From positions 1 through 64,000 of the forward strand of contig JAIQFH010000039.1 in assembly GCA_020073385.1 (NCBI GenBank): a stretch of DNA of 64,000 nt. Reading direction: 5' to 3'. The stretch comes from Terriglobia bacterium (lineage in GTDB: Bacteria; Acidobacteriota; Terriglobia; Terriglobales; Acidobacteriaceae). This document shows, piece by piece, positions 8,189-15,522 of this stretch. The notes under the pieces are model-generated. The model searched no databases. It worked only from the letters and a program-made list of their open reading frames with translations, and was not told where the DNA came from. Both the position numbers and the translations under genes were made by a program. The number at the start of each line of letters is the position of its first letter. Position 1 is the stretch's first letter.

Positions 8189-10384
8189 ATGTCCGGAGGA
8201 CGTTTCCTCGTGGCACTCTTCTCTTTTTCATTGCTCATCGCGGCGGCCGCAGTCTACGCCCACGACTCCAAATCCACCGACAAGGCAGCTCCGGCGGCGC
8301 CTCCGAAGGCTGAAGCCAAGCCCGTCGTCGACATCTATCACGGGACGAAGGTTACCGACAATTATCGCTGGCTCGAGGATGGCAATTCTCCGGAGACGCA
8401 GAAGTGGGTTGCTGACGAGATGGCCTACACCCGCGCGCTGCTCGATCCTCTGCCCGGCCGCGATGCCATTCATAAGCGCCTGACCGAGTTGCTATCAATC
8501 GGAAGCATCACTACACCGGTGATCGCCGGCAAGCACTACTTCTATACGAAGCGCGAGGGCATGCAGAACCAGCCAGTCCTTTATGTACGCGATGGACTGA
8601 ACGGCCCCGACCGCGTTCTTGTGGACGCCAACCAACTCGCCGCCGACGGAACCATCGCCCTCGACTGGTTCCAGCCGTCGGACAACGGCAAATACGTTGC
8701 CTACGGCACTTCGCAGAGCGGCTCGGAGATGTCGACGCTGCACATTGTCGAGACGAAAACTGGAACCACTCTGCCTGACACCATCGAGCGCACGCGTGCG
8801 GCTTCCATTGCCTGGCTGCACGACAACTCCGCCTTCTACTACACGCGCTACCCGAAGAAGGGAGACGTTCCCGCCGGGCAGGAGATGTACAACCGGCACG
8901 TCTTCTTCCACGAACTCGGCAGCGATCCCGAGACCGACGATCTCATCTTCGGCGAAGGCCGCGATCCGGAAGACTGGCCCAGCGTCTTTCTCTCCAACGA
9001 CGGCCGCTGGCTGCTGATCCACGTCTCGCAGGGCTGGACCAAGTCCGAACTCTTCCTGATGGATATGCAGGGCAAGAATCCTCCGTCGCGGCTGACCACT
9101 GGCAAAGACTTCAATTACGGCGCGGAAGTTTACGACGGCAAGGTCTATATCACCACCAACGAAGGTGCGCCGCGCTATCGCCTGTTCGTGACCGACGCGG
9201 GCAACTTTGATCGCGAGGCGTGGAAAGAAATCATTCCGCAGACCGACGCCGTGCTGCAAAACGTCTCCGTCTACAGCGGCAAGCTCTTCGTGCAGTACGA
9301 GCAGAATGCCACGTCACAACTGAAGCTGTTCGACCCCGACGGCAAGAAGATTAGTGATATTTCCCTACCCGGCATCGGCTCTGTTTTTGGAACAGGTGGG
9401 AAATGGAATCATGACGAGGCGTTCTTCGGCTTCCATTCCTTCACTGTGCCTCCGAGTATCTACCTCATCGATCTGAAACCGACAACTGTGAAAACATCTG
9501 GTCTTGAAGCGAATGCCGCCTTTGTGAGTGCTCTGTGGTCCAAAGTCGATGCCCCCTCGATCGATCCCTCGGCCTACGAGGTCGCCCAAGAGTGGTACAA
9601 GTCGAAAGACGGCACGCGCGTCCCCATGTTTATCGTGCGTAAGAAAGGTCTCGCGAAAAACGGCAAGAATCCCACGCTGCTCACAGCCTATGGTGGATTC
9701 AACATCAGCCTGACGCCTAGTTTCAGCCGCACCGCCTATCTATGGATGGAGCACGGCGGAGTCTTCGCCGTCGCCAACCTTCGCGGCGGCGCCGAGTTCG
9801 GTGAAGACTGGCACCGCGCCGGCATGCTCGAAAAAAAGCAGAACGTCTTCGACGACATGATCGCCGCCGCCGAGCACCTCATCTCCGAAAAATATACGGA
9901 CAAAAATCACCTCGCCATCCAGGGCGGATCGAACGGCGGCCTGCTCATGGGCGCCATGATGACGCAACGTCCCGACCTGTTCCGTGCCGTCGTGTGCCAG
10001 GTCCCGCTGCTCGACATGCTGCGCTATCAGAATTTTCAGATCGCCAAACTCTGGATCCCCGAATACGGCAGCGCGGAAAATGCCGAGCAGTTCAAATGGC
10101 TCTACGCTTACTCTCCGTATCAGCACGTGAAGGCAGGCGTGGAGTATCCGGCCATCTTATTTATGACCGGAGATTTCGACACGCGCGTCGATCCCATGCA
10201 CGCGAAAAAGATGGCCGCGCTGATGCAAGCCGAGGCGAAGAACGGTGCAAGCAAGACGCGCCCGATCTTATTAAGGATCGAATCCAAAGCCGGCCACGGC
10301 GCGGGCAAGCCCGTAACCAAGCAGATCGAAGAATTTACAGATGTGTATTCCTTCTTGTTCTCGCAACTGGGAGTCAAGGAGTAG
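8189..10384 (+). CDS. Prolyl oligopeptidase family S9A serine peptidase (copy 1)
   Basis: This 731-residue exported peptidase has a signal peptide (residues 1-25, LLIAAAAVYAH), a seven-bladed propeller (about 85-440) and a C-terminal alpha/beta hydrolase domain. The catalytic triad is visible: Ser581 in GGSNGG, Asp664 in GDFDTRV and His703 in KAGHGAGKP, all matching the S9A order. S9A enzymes cut short proline-containing peptides after Pro. ATG 8189 has TGAGGTG just upstream and begins the signal peptide; the frame is open back to the tRNA but that part is not protein-like. A second S9A enzyme is at 34655. It probably acts in the periplasm on imported or secreted-protease-derived peptides. 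Confidence 0.93.
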   Translation: MSGGRFLVALFSFSLLIAAAAVYAHDSKSTDKAAPAAPPKAEAKPVVDIYHGTKVTDNYRWLEDGNSPETQKWVADEMAYTRALLDPLPGRDAIHKRLTELLSIGSITTPVIAGKHYFYTKREGMQNQPVLYVRDGLNGPDRVLVDANQLAADGTIALDWFQPSDNGKYVAYGTSQSGSEMSTLHIVETKTGTTLPDTIERTRAASIAWLHDNSAFYYTRYPKKGDVPAGQEMYNRHVFFHELGSDPETDDLIFGEGRDPEDWPSVFLSNDGRWLLIHVSQGWTKSELFLMDMQGKNPPSRLTTGKDFNYGAEVYDGKVYITTNEGAPRYRLFVTDAGNFDREAWKEIIPQTDAVLQNVSVYSGKLFVQYEQNATSQLKLFDPDGKKISDISLPGIGSVFGTGGKWNHDEAFFGFHSFTVPPSIYLIDLKPTTVKTSGLEANAAFVSALWSKVDAPSIDPSAYEVAQEWYKSKDGTRVPMFIVRKKGLAKNGKNPTLLTAYGGFNISLTPSFSRTAYLWMEHGGVFAVANLRGGAEFGEDWHRAGMLEKKQNVFDDMIAAAEHLISEKYTDKNHLAIQGGSNGGLLMGAMMTQRPDLFRAVVCQVPLLDMLRYQNFQIAKLWIPEYGSAENAEQFKWLYAYSPYQHVKAGVEYPAILFMTGDFDTRVDPMHAKKMAALMQAEAKNGASKTRPILLRIESKAGHGAGKPVTKQIEEFTDVYSFLFSQLGVKE

Positions 10385-10400
10385 AGTGGCCAGCACAAAA

Positions 10401-10451
10401 ATGTGGGGACAGCCGCCCTCGGCTGTCCGGCGGCCCAGCCTTTCGGGCCGC
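10401..10451 (+). repeat. Two-hairpin 3'-UTR repeat, copy 1
   Basis: The element starts with ATGTGGGGACAGCC, 16 nt after the peptidase stop. Hairpin 1 pairs GGACAGCC with GGCTGTCC across GCCCTC. Hairpin 2 pairs GCGGCCC (10430-10436) with GGGCCGC (10445-10451). Related copies are at 45548-45618 and 60247-60292, both on the minus strand and both just after a stop codon. Confidence 0.75.
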
Positions 10452-10493
10452 GGGCCTCTTGCCGGGACCCAAATTCGCTATTCGGAAGGATCT

Positions 10494-11042
10494 ATGACCG
10501 CAACATGGAAGCGCCTTCTCACCGTAACCATCCTGAGCTTCGCCCCCGTCCTAGCCTCCGCGCAATCCCCCGACTGGGGCACACGTCTCAACGAAGAACT
10601 CCCTCTCCTCGGCCACCGCAACTGGATCGCCGTGGTCGATTCCGCCTATCCCTTGCAGACGAGCGCAGGCGTCGAGACAATCGAGACCAATGCCAGTCAA
10701 CTCGATGTCGTCAGGACGGTCCTCGACCAGCTCAGCAAGGCGAAACATGTGCGCCCCGTCATCCTCACGGATGCTGAACTGAAGGTTGTACCTGAAGCCG
10801 ACGCCGCGGGCGTCACCGCCTATCGCGAAGCCCTGAGCAGTCTTCTGGGAAAGACCAACTTGCAATCTCTCCCGCACGAGGAAATCATTGCCAAACTCGA
10901 CGAAGCCGGCAAGACGTTCCACGTCCTGGTGCTGAAAACGAACATGACGATTCCCTACACGTCGGTCTTCATCCGACTGGAATGCGGCTACTGGAGCGCC
11001 GATGCCGAAAAGCGCCTGCGGGAGAAGATGGCGGGACGGTGA
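10494..11042 (+). CDS. Exported RbsD/FucU-like protein
   Basis: This 182-residue protein has a signal peptide (residues 1-23, ending ASAQ) followed by a domain resembling RbsD/FucU sugar mutarotases. The supporting pattern is ELPLLGHRNWIAVVDSAYPL (35-54), which matches the family's LGHxDxxVVxDaxxP, with His41 and Asp49 at the expected places. The C-terminal IPYTSVFIRLECGYWS resembles the strand that closes the RbsD active site. Known RbsD and FucU proteins are cytoplasmic decamers or tetramers that convert ribose or fucose anomers; an exported form is unusual. GGAAGGA before ATG 10494 supports the start. The assignment is from motif pattern only. Confidence 0.6.
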   Translation: MTATWKRLLTVTILSFAPVLASAQSPDWGTRLNEELPLLGHRNWIAVVDSAYPLQTSAGVETIETNASQLDVVRTVLDQLSKAKHVRPVILTDAELKVVPEADAAGVTAYREALSSLLGKTNLQSLPHEEIIAKLDEAGKTFHVLVLKTNMTIPYTSVFIRLECGYWSADAEKRLREKMAGR

Positions 11043-11089
11043 GGTCAGAGGTTCGAATTCAAAATCCCAAGGGGTCAGCATCTGGGATT

Positions 11090-11135
11090 CCCTACCCTTT
11101 CGCAAACTGCGTGTTCAAAAACCGCAAAGGATGGC
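11090..11135. repeat. CCCACCC-type hairpin repeat (degenerate)
   Basis: The arms CTACCCTTTCG and CGCAAAGGATGG form an imperfect hairpin between two genes. They resemble the copies at 12499, 13141 and 25608, which share an ACCCTTTCGC-type arm and an adjacent GGGAATTC or GGGATTCC. Confidence 0.5.
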
Positions 11136-11200
11136 CCCCGCCAGAATTGAACAGTGGGAAAGTAAGATTGTGTGTCCCTAAGTTAAAGAGGAAAACGATT

Positions 11201-12382
11201 TTGAAACGATCTCAAAGTTCGCCCGTCAGCCGATCCAGAGCAGAATTCTGGAAGTTGATTCCTCGCAGTTCAAAAATGGTCGCAATCATCGGAGTTTTTT
11301 CGCTGTTCGCTTCCATCGGCTTCATTGCGATGCTGATGTCTCCGGTGCACCAGACGATAGAGTCCGCTGCGGTCACGGTAGCAATCTACGGCGGCTTCGC
11401 CGTCGGCTATGCTGGACTGTCGATCGCTCGCAAGTTCTGGCTAATTCCCGTTTGGGCGCTATTGCAGGCGGTAGCGTTCGCTCTAGTCGCAAACATATTT
11501 CGCGCGGGAATCATCGAGGACCGCAAGGAGCTCGAGCAACAGTTGTCTGTTCTCGGGCTATGCGCGATCGTTGCCATTGTTGTCGGCTATATCGCTTTCA
11601 TCAACTTCGTTCGACGCGAAGGGAGTCGATATTTTCGAATCCAAACAGAAATTGAGCTTGCCCGCGAAATACACCGTTCCCTGGTTCCAACTTTTGAGCG
11701 AAAGCTCGCTGGATACGAGATCTTCGGCGCTTCGATCCCGAGCGGCGAAGTGGGTGGCGATCTGGTGGATATCGCTGAAAGTTCCAACGAGTGGATCGTC
11801 TATATTGCCGATATTTCTGGGCACGGCGTCGCTTCCGGTGTGTTGATGGCGATGTTAAAGACGTCGATTCGCAGCGGTTTGGGAGCTACCAGTTCGCTGG
11901 GTGGGTTGCTCGAGGGAGTGCATCGCACGCTCTATCCCTTGAAGATGCCGAACATGTTTGCTACCGCCGCTTTTCTGCAACTCCGGCCGGGGAGCAAGAC
12001 AGTGACCTACTCACTCGCCGGACATCCAGCACTCATGCGTTACTGCAGTCAGAAGCGCGCGATCGTGGAATACGCATCTCAAAACCTGCCCTTGGGCATA
12101 CTTCCCCAGCAGCAGTTCGCAAGCGATCGGCTGGAATGTGAGCCTGGCGATGTACTCCTTCTGCTGACCGATGGGTTCAGTGAAGTGTTCGATGCTAACG
12201 CTGCCGAATTAGGCATGGAACCTATCAAGAGCGCCTTTCTGAAAGCTGCAGAGCGACCGCTCTCAGAGATCTTCGAGCACCTGCGGAACGTCTCGCTAAG
12301 TTTCGGTAAACAGGACGATGACCAGACCATACTTCTGGTCCGATGCACTGTAGAAAACACGTCCACAGCCGTGTCGTTTTGA
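11201..12382 (+). CDS. SpoIIE/PP2C-type phosphatase with membrane domain
   Basis: This 393-residue protein has four hydrophobic segments in the first 145 residues (for example MVAIIGVFSLFASIGFIAML) and a C-terminal SpoIIE/RsbU-type PPM phosphatase domain from about residue 150. Metal-binding motifs are visible: GGDLVDI, DISGHGVASGVLMAML and LLLLTDGFSEVFD, with a final DDQTILLVR. Such enzymes usually dephosphorylate anti-anti-sigma factors in partner-switching pathways, but no STAS or RsbW partner is near. TTG 11201 was chosen because AAGAGGA lies 8 nt upstream. The frame continues upstream through a repeat, so earlier starts are unlikely. The missing cytoplasmic sensor suggests that the membrane part senses the signal. 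Confidence 0.88.
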   Translation: MKRSQSSPVSRSRAEFWKLIPRSSKMVAIIGVFSLFASIGFIAMLMSPVHQTIESAAVTVAIYGGFAVGYAGLSIARKFWLIPVWALLQAVAFALVANIFRAGIIEDRKELEQQLSVLGLCAIVAIVVGYIAFINFVRREGSRYFRIQTEIELAREIHRSLVPTFERKLAGYEIFGASIPSGEVGGDLVDIAESSNEWIVYIADISGHGVASGVLMAMLKTSIRSGLGATSSLGGLLEGVHRTLYPLKMPNMFATAAFLQLRPGSKTVTYSLAGHPALMRYCSQKRAIVEYASQNLPLGILPQQQFASDRLECEPGDVLLLLTDGFSEVFDANAAELGMEPIKSAFLKAAERPLSEIFEHLRNVSLSFGKQDDDQTILLVRCTVENTSTAVSF

Positions 12383-12394
12383 CGTCGGGCGGCG

Positions 12395-12434
12395 GGTGGC
12401 CCATTCAAGCCTGACTTTGGCTTGAGTGGGGCAG
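12395..12434 (+). repeat. CAAGCC hairpin repeat, copy 1
   Basis: GGTGGCCCATTCAAGCC pairs with GGCTTGAGTGGGGCAG around a short loop, 12 nt after the phosphatase stop. A direct copy is at 14308-14345. Confidence 0.7.
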
Positions 12435-12498
12435 TTCTATGGCTGCGTGCAATTTGCCCTCGCGGATGGCCCGCCCTTTCAGGCTTCACTCAGTTGGG

Positions 12499-12537
12499 TG
12501 GCCTATCCTTTGCGTTTTTTGCGAAGGTGGGAATTCG
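12499..12537. repeat. CCCACCC-type hairpin repeat
   Basis: GGCCTATCCTTTGCG and GCGAAGGTGGG form an imperfect hairpin followed by AATTC. It belongs with the copies at 11090, 13141 and 25608. Confidence 0.5.
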
Positions 12538-12652
12538 ATACCTCTCCCCTATAGCGCTTGCAGCAGGCCACAGTCCGAATCTTCATCACCGCTGTAGGCA
12601 ATTCGGCGAGCCAAATTGATGGGTTAGGTCTAGCAGTTTGGACCGTTCGCTT

Positions 12653-12871
12653 TTACTTCAGTCCTATCCGTCCCGCCAAGGCGAGCCTCTCCCGTTCCAT
12701 GTCTGGTTCCGAGTTCCACTCCCCGAAGTTCTCTGGATGCACCCGGCACTGAACCCGTATGCGTACACCATCCTGACGAACCAGGCCGAGCCTCCCTGTC
12801 AGACAGGTGCATTCGGGGCAACGAAGCTCAAAGTTCTTTCCAACTTTTTGGATGGTGAGTCCGTATATCAC
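12653..12871 (-). CDS. Candidate small protein with CPEC motif
   Basis: A 72-codon frame on the minus strand from GTG 12871 encodes a hydrophilic protein with a CPECTC motif and a later C-R-V-H (CRVHPENFGEW), which could form a small zinc site. GAGGGA lies directly before the GTG with poor spacing, and the frame is open further upstream to 13114, so the start is uncertain. The composition is balanced, unlike nearby chance frames. I do not recognise the family. It is divergent from the small membrane protein at 12918. It may equally be a chance frame. Confidence 0.3.
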   Translation of the reverse strand: MIYGLTIQKVGKNFELRCPECTCLTGRLGLVRQDGVRIRVQCRVHPENFGEWNSEPDMERERLALAGRIGLK

Positions 12872-12917
12872 TCCCTCGATGCTACCCAAGCCTGCGTAAA
12901 CACAACATCCCAAGAAG

Positions 12918-13124
12918 GTGGCTGCTGGCCGCTCTTTCGTGGCGTTACCAGTGCCATTACCGACGCCATTCGACTGGCCGATTGTGGCGCTATACCTTGT
13001 TCTAGTGGGCCATATTCTCCTAATTGCCGGCGCGCTTGTGTGTGTCGTCCTTTTCTTAATCAAAGCGGCATTCGACCGGGCGGAGGCACGCGACAAAAGG
13101 GAGAAGGATGACAAAAAGGACTAG
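12918..13124 (+). CDS. Candidate small single-pass membrane protein
   Basis: This 68-codon frame encodes a short N-terminus, one strong membrane helix (VALYLVLVGHILLIAGALVC, about residues 23-42, extending to FLI) and a highly charged tail (DRAEARDKREKDDKKD). That topology is typical of genuine small membrane proteins. GTG 12918 is weakly supported (AAGAAG directly adjacent), and a later GTG is possible. The function is unknown. It lies 194 bp upstream of the caspase-like orphan gene on the same strand. Confidence 0.4.
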   Translation: MAAGRSFVALPVPLPTPFDWPIVALYLVLVGHILLIAGALVCVVLFLIKAAFDRAEARDKREKDDKKD

Positions 13125-13140
13125 GGAAAGCCGCGGACGC

Positions 13141-13181
13141 TCCCATCCTTTGCGTTGATTGTGTTCTTGCAAAGGGTGGGA
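13141..13181. repeat. CCCACCC-type hairpin repeat
   Basis: TCCCATCCTTTGC (13141-13153) pairs with GCAAAGGGTGGGA (13169-13181), with a single G-T wobble, and is followed by ATTCC. This is the best-preserved member of its group. Confidence 0.65.
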
Positions 13182-13317
13182 ATTCCGGACCTTTCCCTTT
13201 GTACGTTTTCTCGAGAAGACTGAGCAGATCAACCTGGTGCCGTAGAAATTGCCACACACCTCGCCTCAAGGTGTGGTATCAAAGGAGCGGGGCGCGTGCA
13301 GCCCTTATTCTTTCCCG

Positions 13318-14244
13318 ATGGGGAATATCGAGATGGGCACCCCCAGTTTCGCAAAGGCAGCGAGTTTTCCGGTGGCCAGGGCCTATTACACACCCGGCCG
13401 GACGCTCTGGAAGATCGACGTCAAAGAATGGGCTTTCGCGACGGTGGATGCCACCGACGTCGATCCCGCGCTCAACATAGGATCGAACAACCCGACCGTC
13501 GTTCCGGGGTTCTTCGACAAGTCCCCAAGGGCCATCAAGTACACGGCTGCGTCCTCCGGTAGCGGGGGGGCGGTACGCCTCTACGCGAACAGCACAGGCT
13601 ATACATTCGTGAACTTCTTCCGCCTTCCTTTGTTCGACGTTGTCGGCGGACTGCTGCAGGTGCATATCGTGGAGCGACGGTCCGCGTCGTCCGCGGACGT
13701 CCAGCTGACGAAGCTCAACGGCAAAACCTTCGCCATCAACGCCCCCGACACCGTCACCTACGACATGGACAAGACAGTAGTTTCAACGGCCGCCGAGGCG
13801 TCGGAGGGCGGCGTCTTCGCCAAGGTGGAAGCCGGAACAAACCACGTAGTCGTCTCGAGCCATGGCACGCTGGAGAGCAAAACCGCGAAGAATATCTGCC
13901 TGTGGGCCGCAGGCGAAAGTAGCAGTTTCAGGATAAATGACGGAAACGTCGCCTCGACCTTCGGCGTCCTCAAGGGCAAGGTTGCCGACGACTGCGTGAT
14001 CTGGATCGGCGGATGCACGATGGCGCAGAATAACCCTTGGTGCAAAGCGGCCGCGAAGGCAGCCGGGTGCCACCTGGTTGCCCCTGTAAATTACACGACC
14101 ATCCAGAAATTTCCGAAGGGCAATATCGACCTGCTCGACCGGTCGCTGGGACCGAAGGTGTTCCCTCCCGACGGAGGCGAGCCCATCGGCGTCAACGACT
14201 TCTGCAGCCAGCAGGACAAGTTCCAGTTCGTGGTTCCGCCGTAG
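13318..14244 (+). CDS. Orphan protein with caspase-like His/Cys dyad
   Basis: I do not recognise this 308-residue protein as a named family. The N-terminal 170 residues are rich in beta-type sequence (YYTPGRTLWKIDVKEWAF, then VQVHIVERR-like strands). The last third has the signature of clan CD (caspase-like) folds: a hydrophobic strand ending in His-Gly (HVVVSSHGT, His182) and, 51 residues later, a hydrophobic strand ending in Gly-Cys (CVIWIGGCTMAQN, Cys233). A helix (WCKAAAKAAGCHLVAP) follows, as in DUF4347/CHAT-like domains. No signal peptide is evident. The start is uncertain: ATG 13318, or ATG 13333 which has GGGGA 8 nt upstream; the frame is open back to 13249. Structured repeats lie on both sides. 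Peptidase activity is inferred, not shown. Confidence 0.65.
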   Translation: MGNIEMGTPSFAKAASFPVARAYYTPGRTLWKIDVKEWAFATVDATDVDPALNIGSNNPTVVPGFFDKSPRAIKYTAASSGSGGAVRLYANSTGYTFVNFFRLPLFDVVGGLLQVHIVERRSASSADVQLTKLNGKTFAINAPDTVTYDMDKTVVSTAAEASEGGVFAKVEAGTNHVVVSSHGTLESKTAKNICLWAAGESSSFRINDGNVASTFGVLKGKVADDCVIWIGGCTMAQNNPWCKAAAKAAGCHLVAPVNYTTIQKFPKGNIDLLDRSLGPKVFPPDGGEPIGVNDFCSQQDKFQFVVPP

Positions 14245-14307
14245 AGCGCGGCATTCGGCATCAGCGTTAGCGTCCGCCCTTTTCCTCGAGGGGAAGTGCC
14301 CCCGACT

Positions 14308-14345
14308 GGTGGCCCCACTCAAGCCCGATTTTGGCTTGAGTCGGG
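14308..14345 (+). repeat. CAAGCC hairpin repeat, copy 2
   Basis: GGTGGCCCCACTCAAGCC pairs with GGCTTGAGTCGGGC around a 6-nt loop. It is in the same orientation as the copy at 12395 and, like it, continues into CAGTTC. Confidence 0.7.
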
Positions 14346-14457
14346 CAGTTCCACGCTTGGACAGATTTTCCCACTCCGACTCCAATCGAGATAACCTAAC
14401 GGTTAACCCACCGCAGAACCAGCATCTTCCGTGCGCTCAATCACATAATACACATTT

Positions 14458-14499
14458 GTACGTACATATTGGTACATTTAAATGTTCCTGCAGGAACAT
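14458..14499. promoter_or_regulatory. Nested palindromes upstream of ECF sigma gene
   Basis: Three perfect palindromes lie in 42 bp: GTACGTAC (14458-14465), ACATTTAAATGT (14474-14485) and ATGTTCCTGCAGGAACAT (14482-14499), the last two overlapping. The element CGTACATATT (14461-14470) recurs at 16852-16861, before the DUF3455 gene. The rest of the interval 14245-14797 holds one hairpin repeat and no gene. This looks like an operator and promoter region. Confidence 0.5.
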
Positions 14500-14797
14500 G
14501 TGTAAAACTTACCCGGATGCATTTCCAATAACTTAGCTCTCCTCTTAAGTGGGAAGTAATTTCGCGGGCGATATTGACGCCCCGTGCTCGCTAGCTCTGA
14601 CACGAGGCCGCGGCGCTGGAAACCAGAAACGTTCCCCTCGAGTCACACACTGTTAACAGCCTGGTGACAAACCTTTGACGATCGGGCGGAACCCGCACTC
14701 ATCTAATGGGTGAAAGCGACACACGTTCGAACGAGATTCACCACGGTCGTCGTCACTCGCTTTTCACACAATCACATCAATTTCAGACTGGCATTAG

Positions 14798-15508
14798 ATG
14801 TCGACCACACCGACACAGTACTCGTCTCTGTCCCTGAAGGAGATCGTCTGTCTATGCGCGGGCGCGCGCGATGACGAGGCGTGGAACGAGTTTGTATCCC
14901 GTGTGCGAACGCCCATCCGTCTGATGGTCATGCGCACGGCCGCCCCGTGGGGGAAACCTTCGCGGAGCCTGGTCGAAGATCTGGTGCAAGTGACCTACCT
15001 CAAGCTTTGGGAAGGAGGGCGCAGCCTGTTGCGAGACTTTGCGCTCCAGTGTCCCGAGGGCATTTTAGGGTACCTGAAGAGAATCGCCGCCAATGCGACT
15101 CACGACTACTTCAAGCACGACCATAGTCAATCGTCAGGCGGGGACGCACCGCACGTTTCCACCAGCGATGTCGATCCTGAAGCCGGGATCGAGGTTCATG
15201 GCAGTGAGGACAAAATTGCGTTCCATCTCTTTTTGAGCGAGATCGATGAGCATTTGAAGCGATGCCTGGCTGGGCCCGACCGGGAGCGTGATCGCACGAT
15301 CTTCTGGCTTTATTTCCGGCAGGGCATGAGTGCGCGGGAAATCGCTTCCCTGCCTGGCATCGGACTGGGCGCCAAGGGCGTGGGCAGCGTCATTGAAAGA
15401 ATGAAGCATTCCATACGAGACCAGATCCTGGGCACGCGTACGGATTTCGGAGACGACCAGGGAAAATCTGAAAAGCAAAGTTCCACGGGATCTCGTATTG
15501 CTCTGTAG
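14798..15508 (+). CDS. ECF-type RNA polymerase sigma factor
   Basis: This 236-residue protein fits an extracytoplasmic-function sigma factor of somewhat greater than usual length. Region 2 covers about residues 25-110, with RSLVEDLVQVTYLKLWEG as the 2.2-like core helix and YLKRIAANATHDYFK as the -10 recognition segment. Region 4 covers about residues 160-215 (RDRTIFWLYFRQGMSAREIA, then a helix-turn-helix with GVGSVIERM). The linker (residues 110-150) is long and acidic. The C-terminal tail is polar. It is followed after 14 nt by its likely anti-sigma factor, so the two form an operon. Autoregulation is suggested by the upstream motif shared with the DUF3455 gene. Confidence 0.88.
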   Translation: MSTTPTQYSSLSLKEIVCLCAGARDDEAWNEFVSRVRTPIRLMVMRTAAPWGKPSRSLVEDLVQVTYLKLWEGGRSLLRDFALQCPEGILGYLKRIAANATHDYFKHDHSQSSGGDAPHVSTSDVDPEAGIEVHGSEDKIAFHLFLSEIDEHLKRCLAGPDRERDRTIFWLYFRQGMSAREIASLPGIGLGAKGVGSVIERMKHSIRDQILGTRTDFGDDQGKSEKQSSTGSRIAL

Positions 15509-15522
15509 AGGAGTGTCTGAAC

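Noticed and set aside
12638-13111. 157-codon plus-strand frame in the repeat-rich interval
   Set aside because: Overlaps two better candidates and has an irregular Cys/Pro/Ser-rich composition with no domain.
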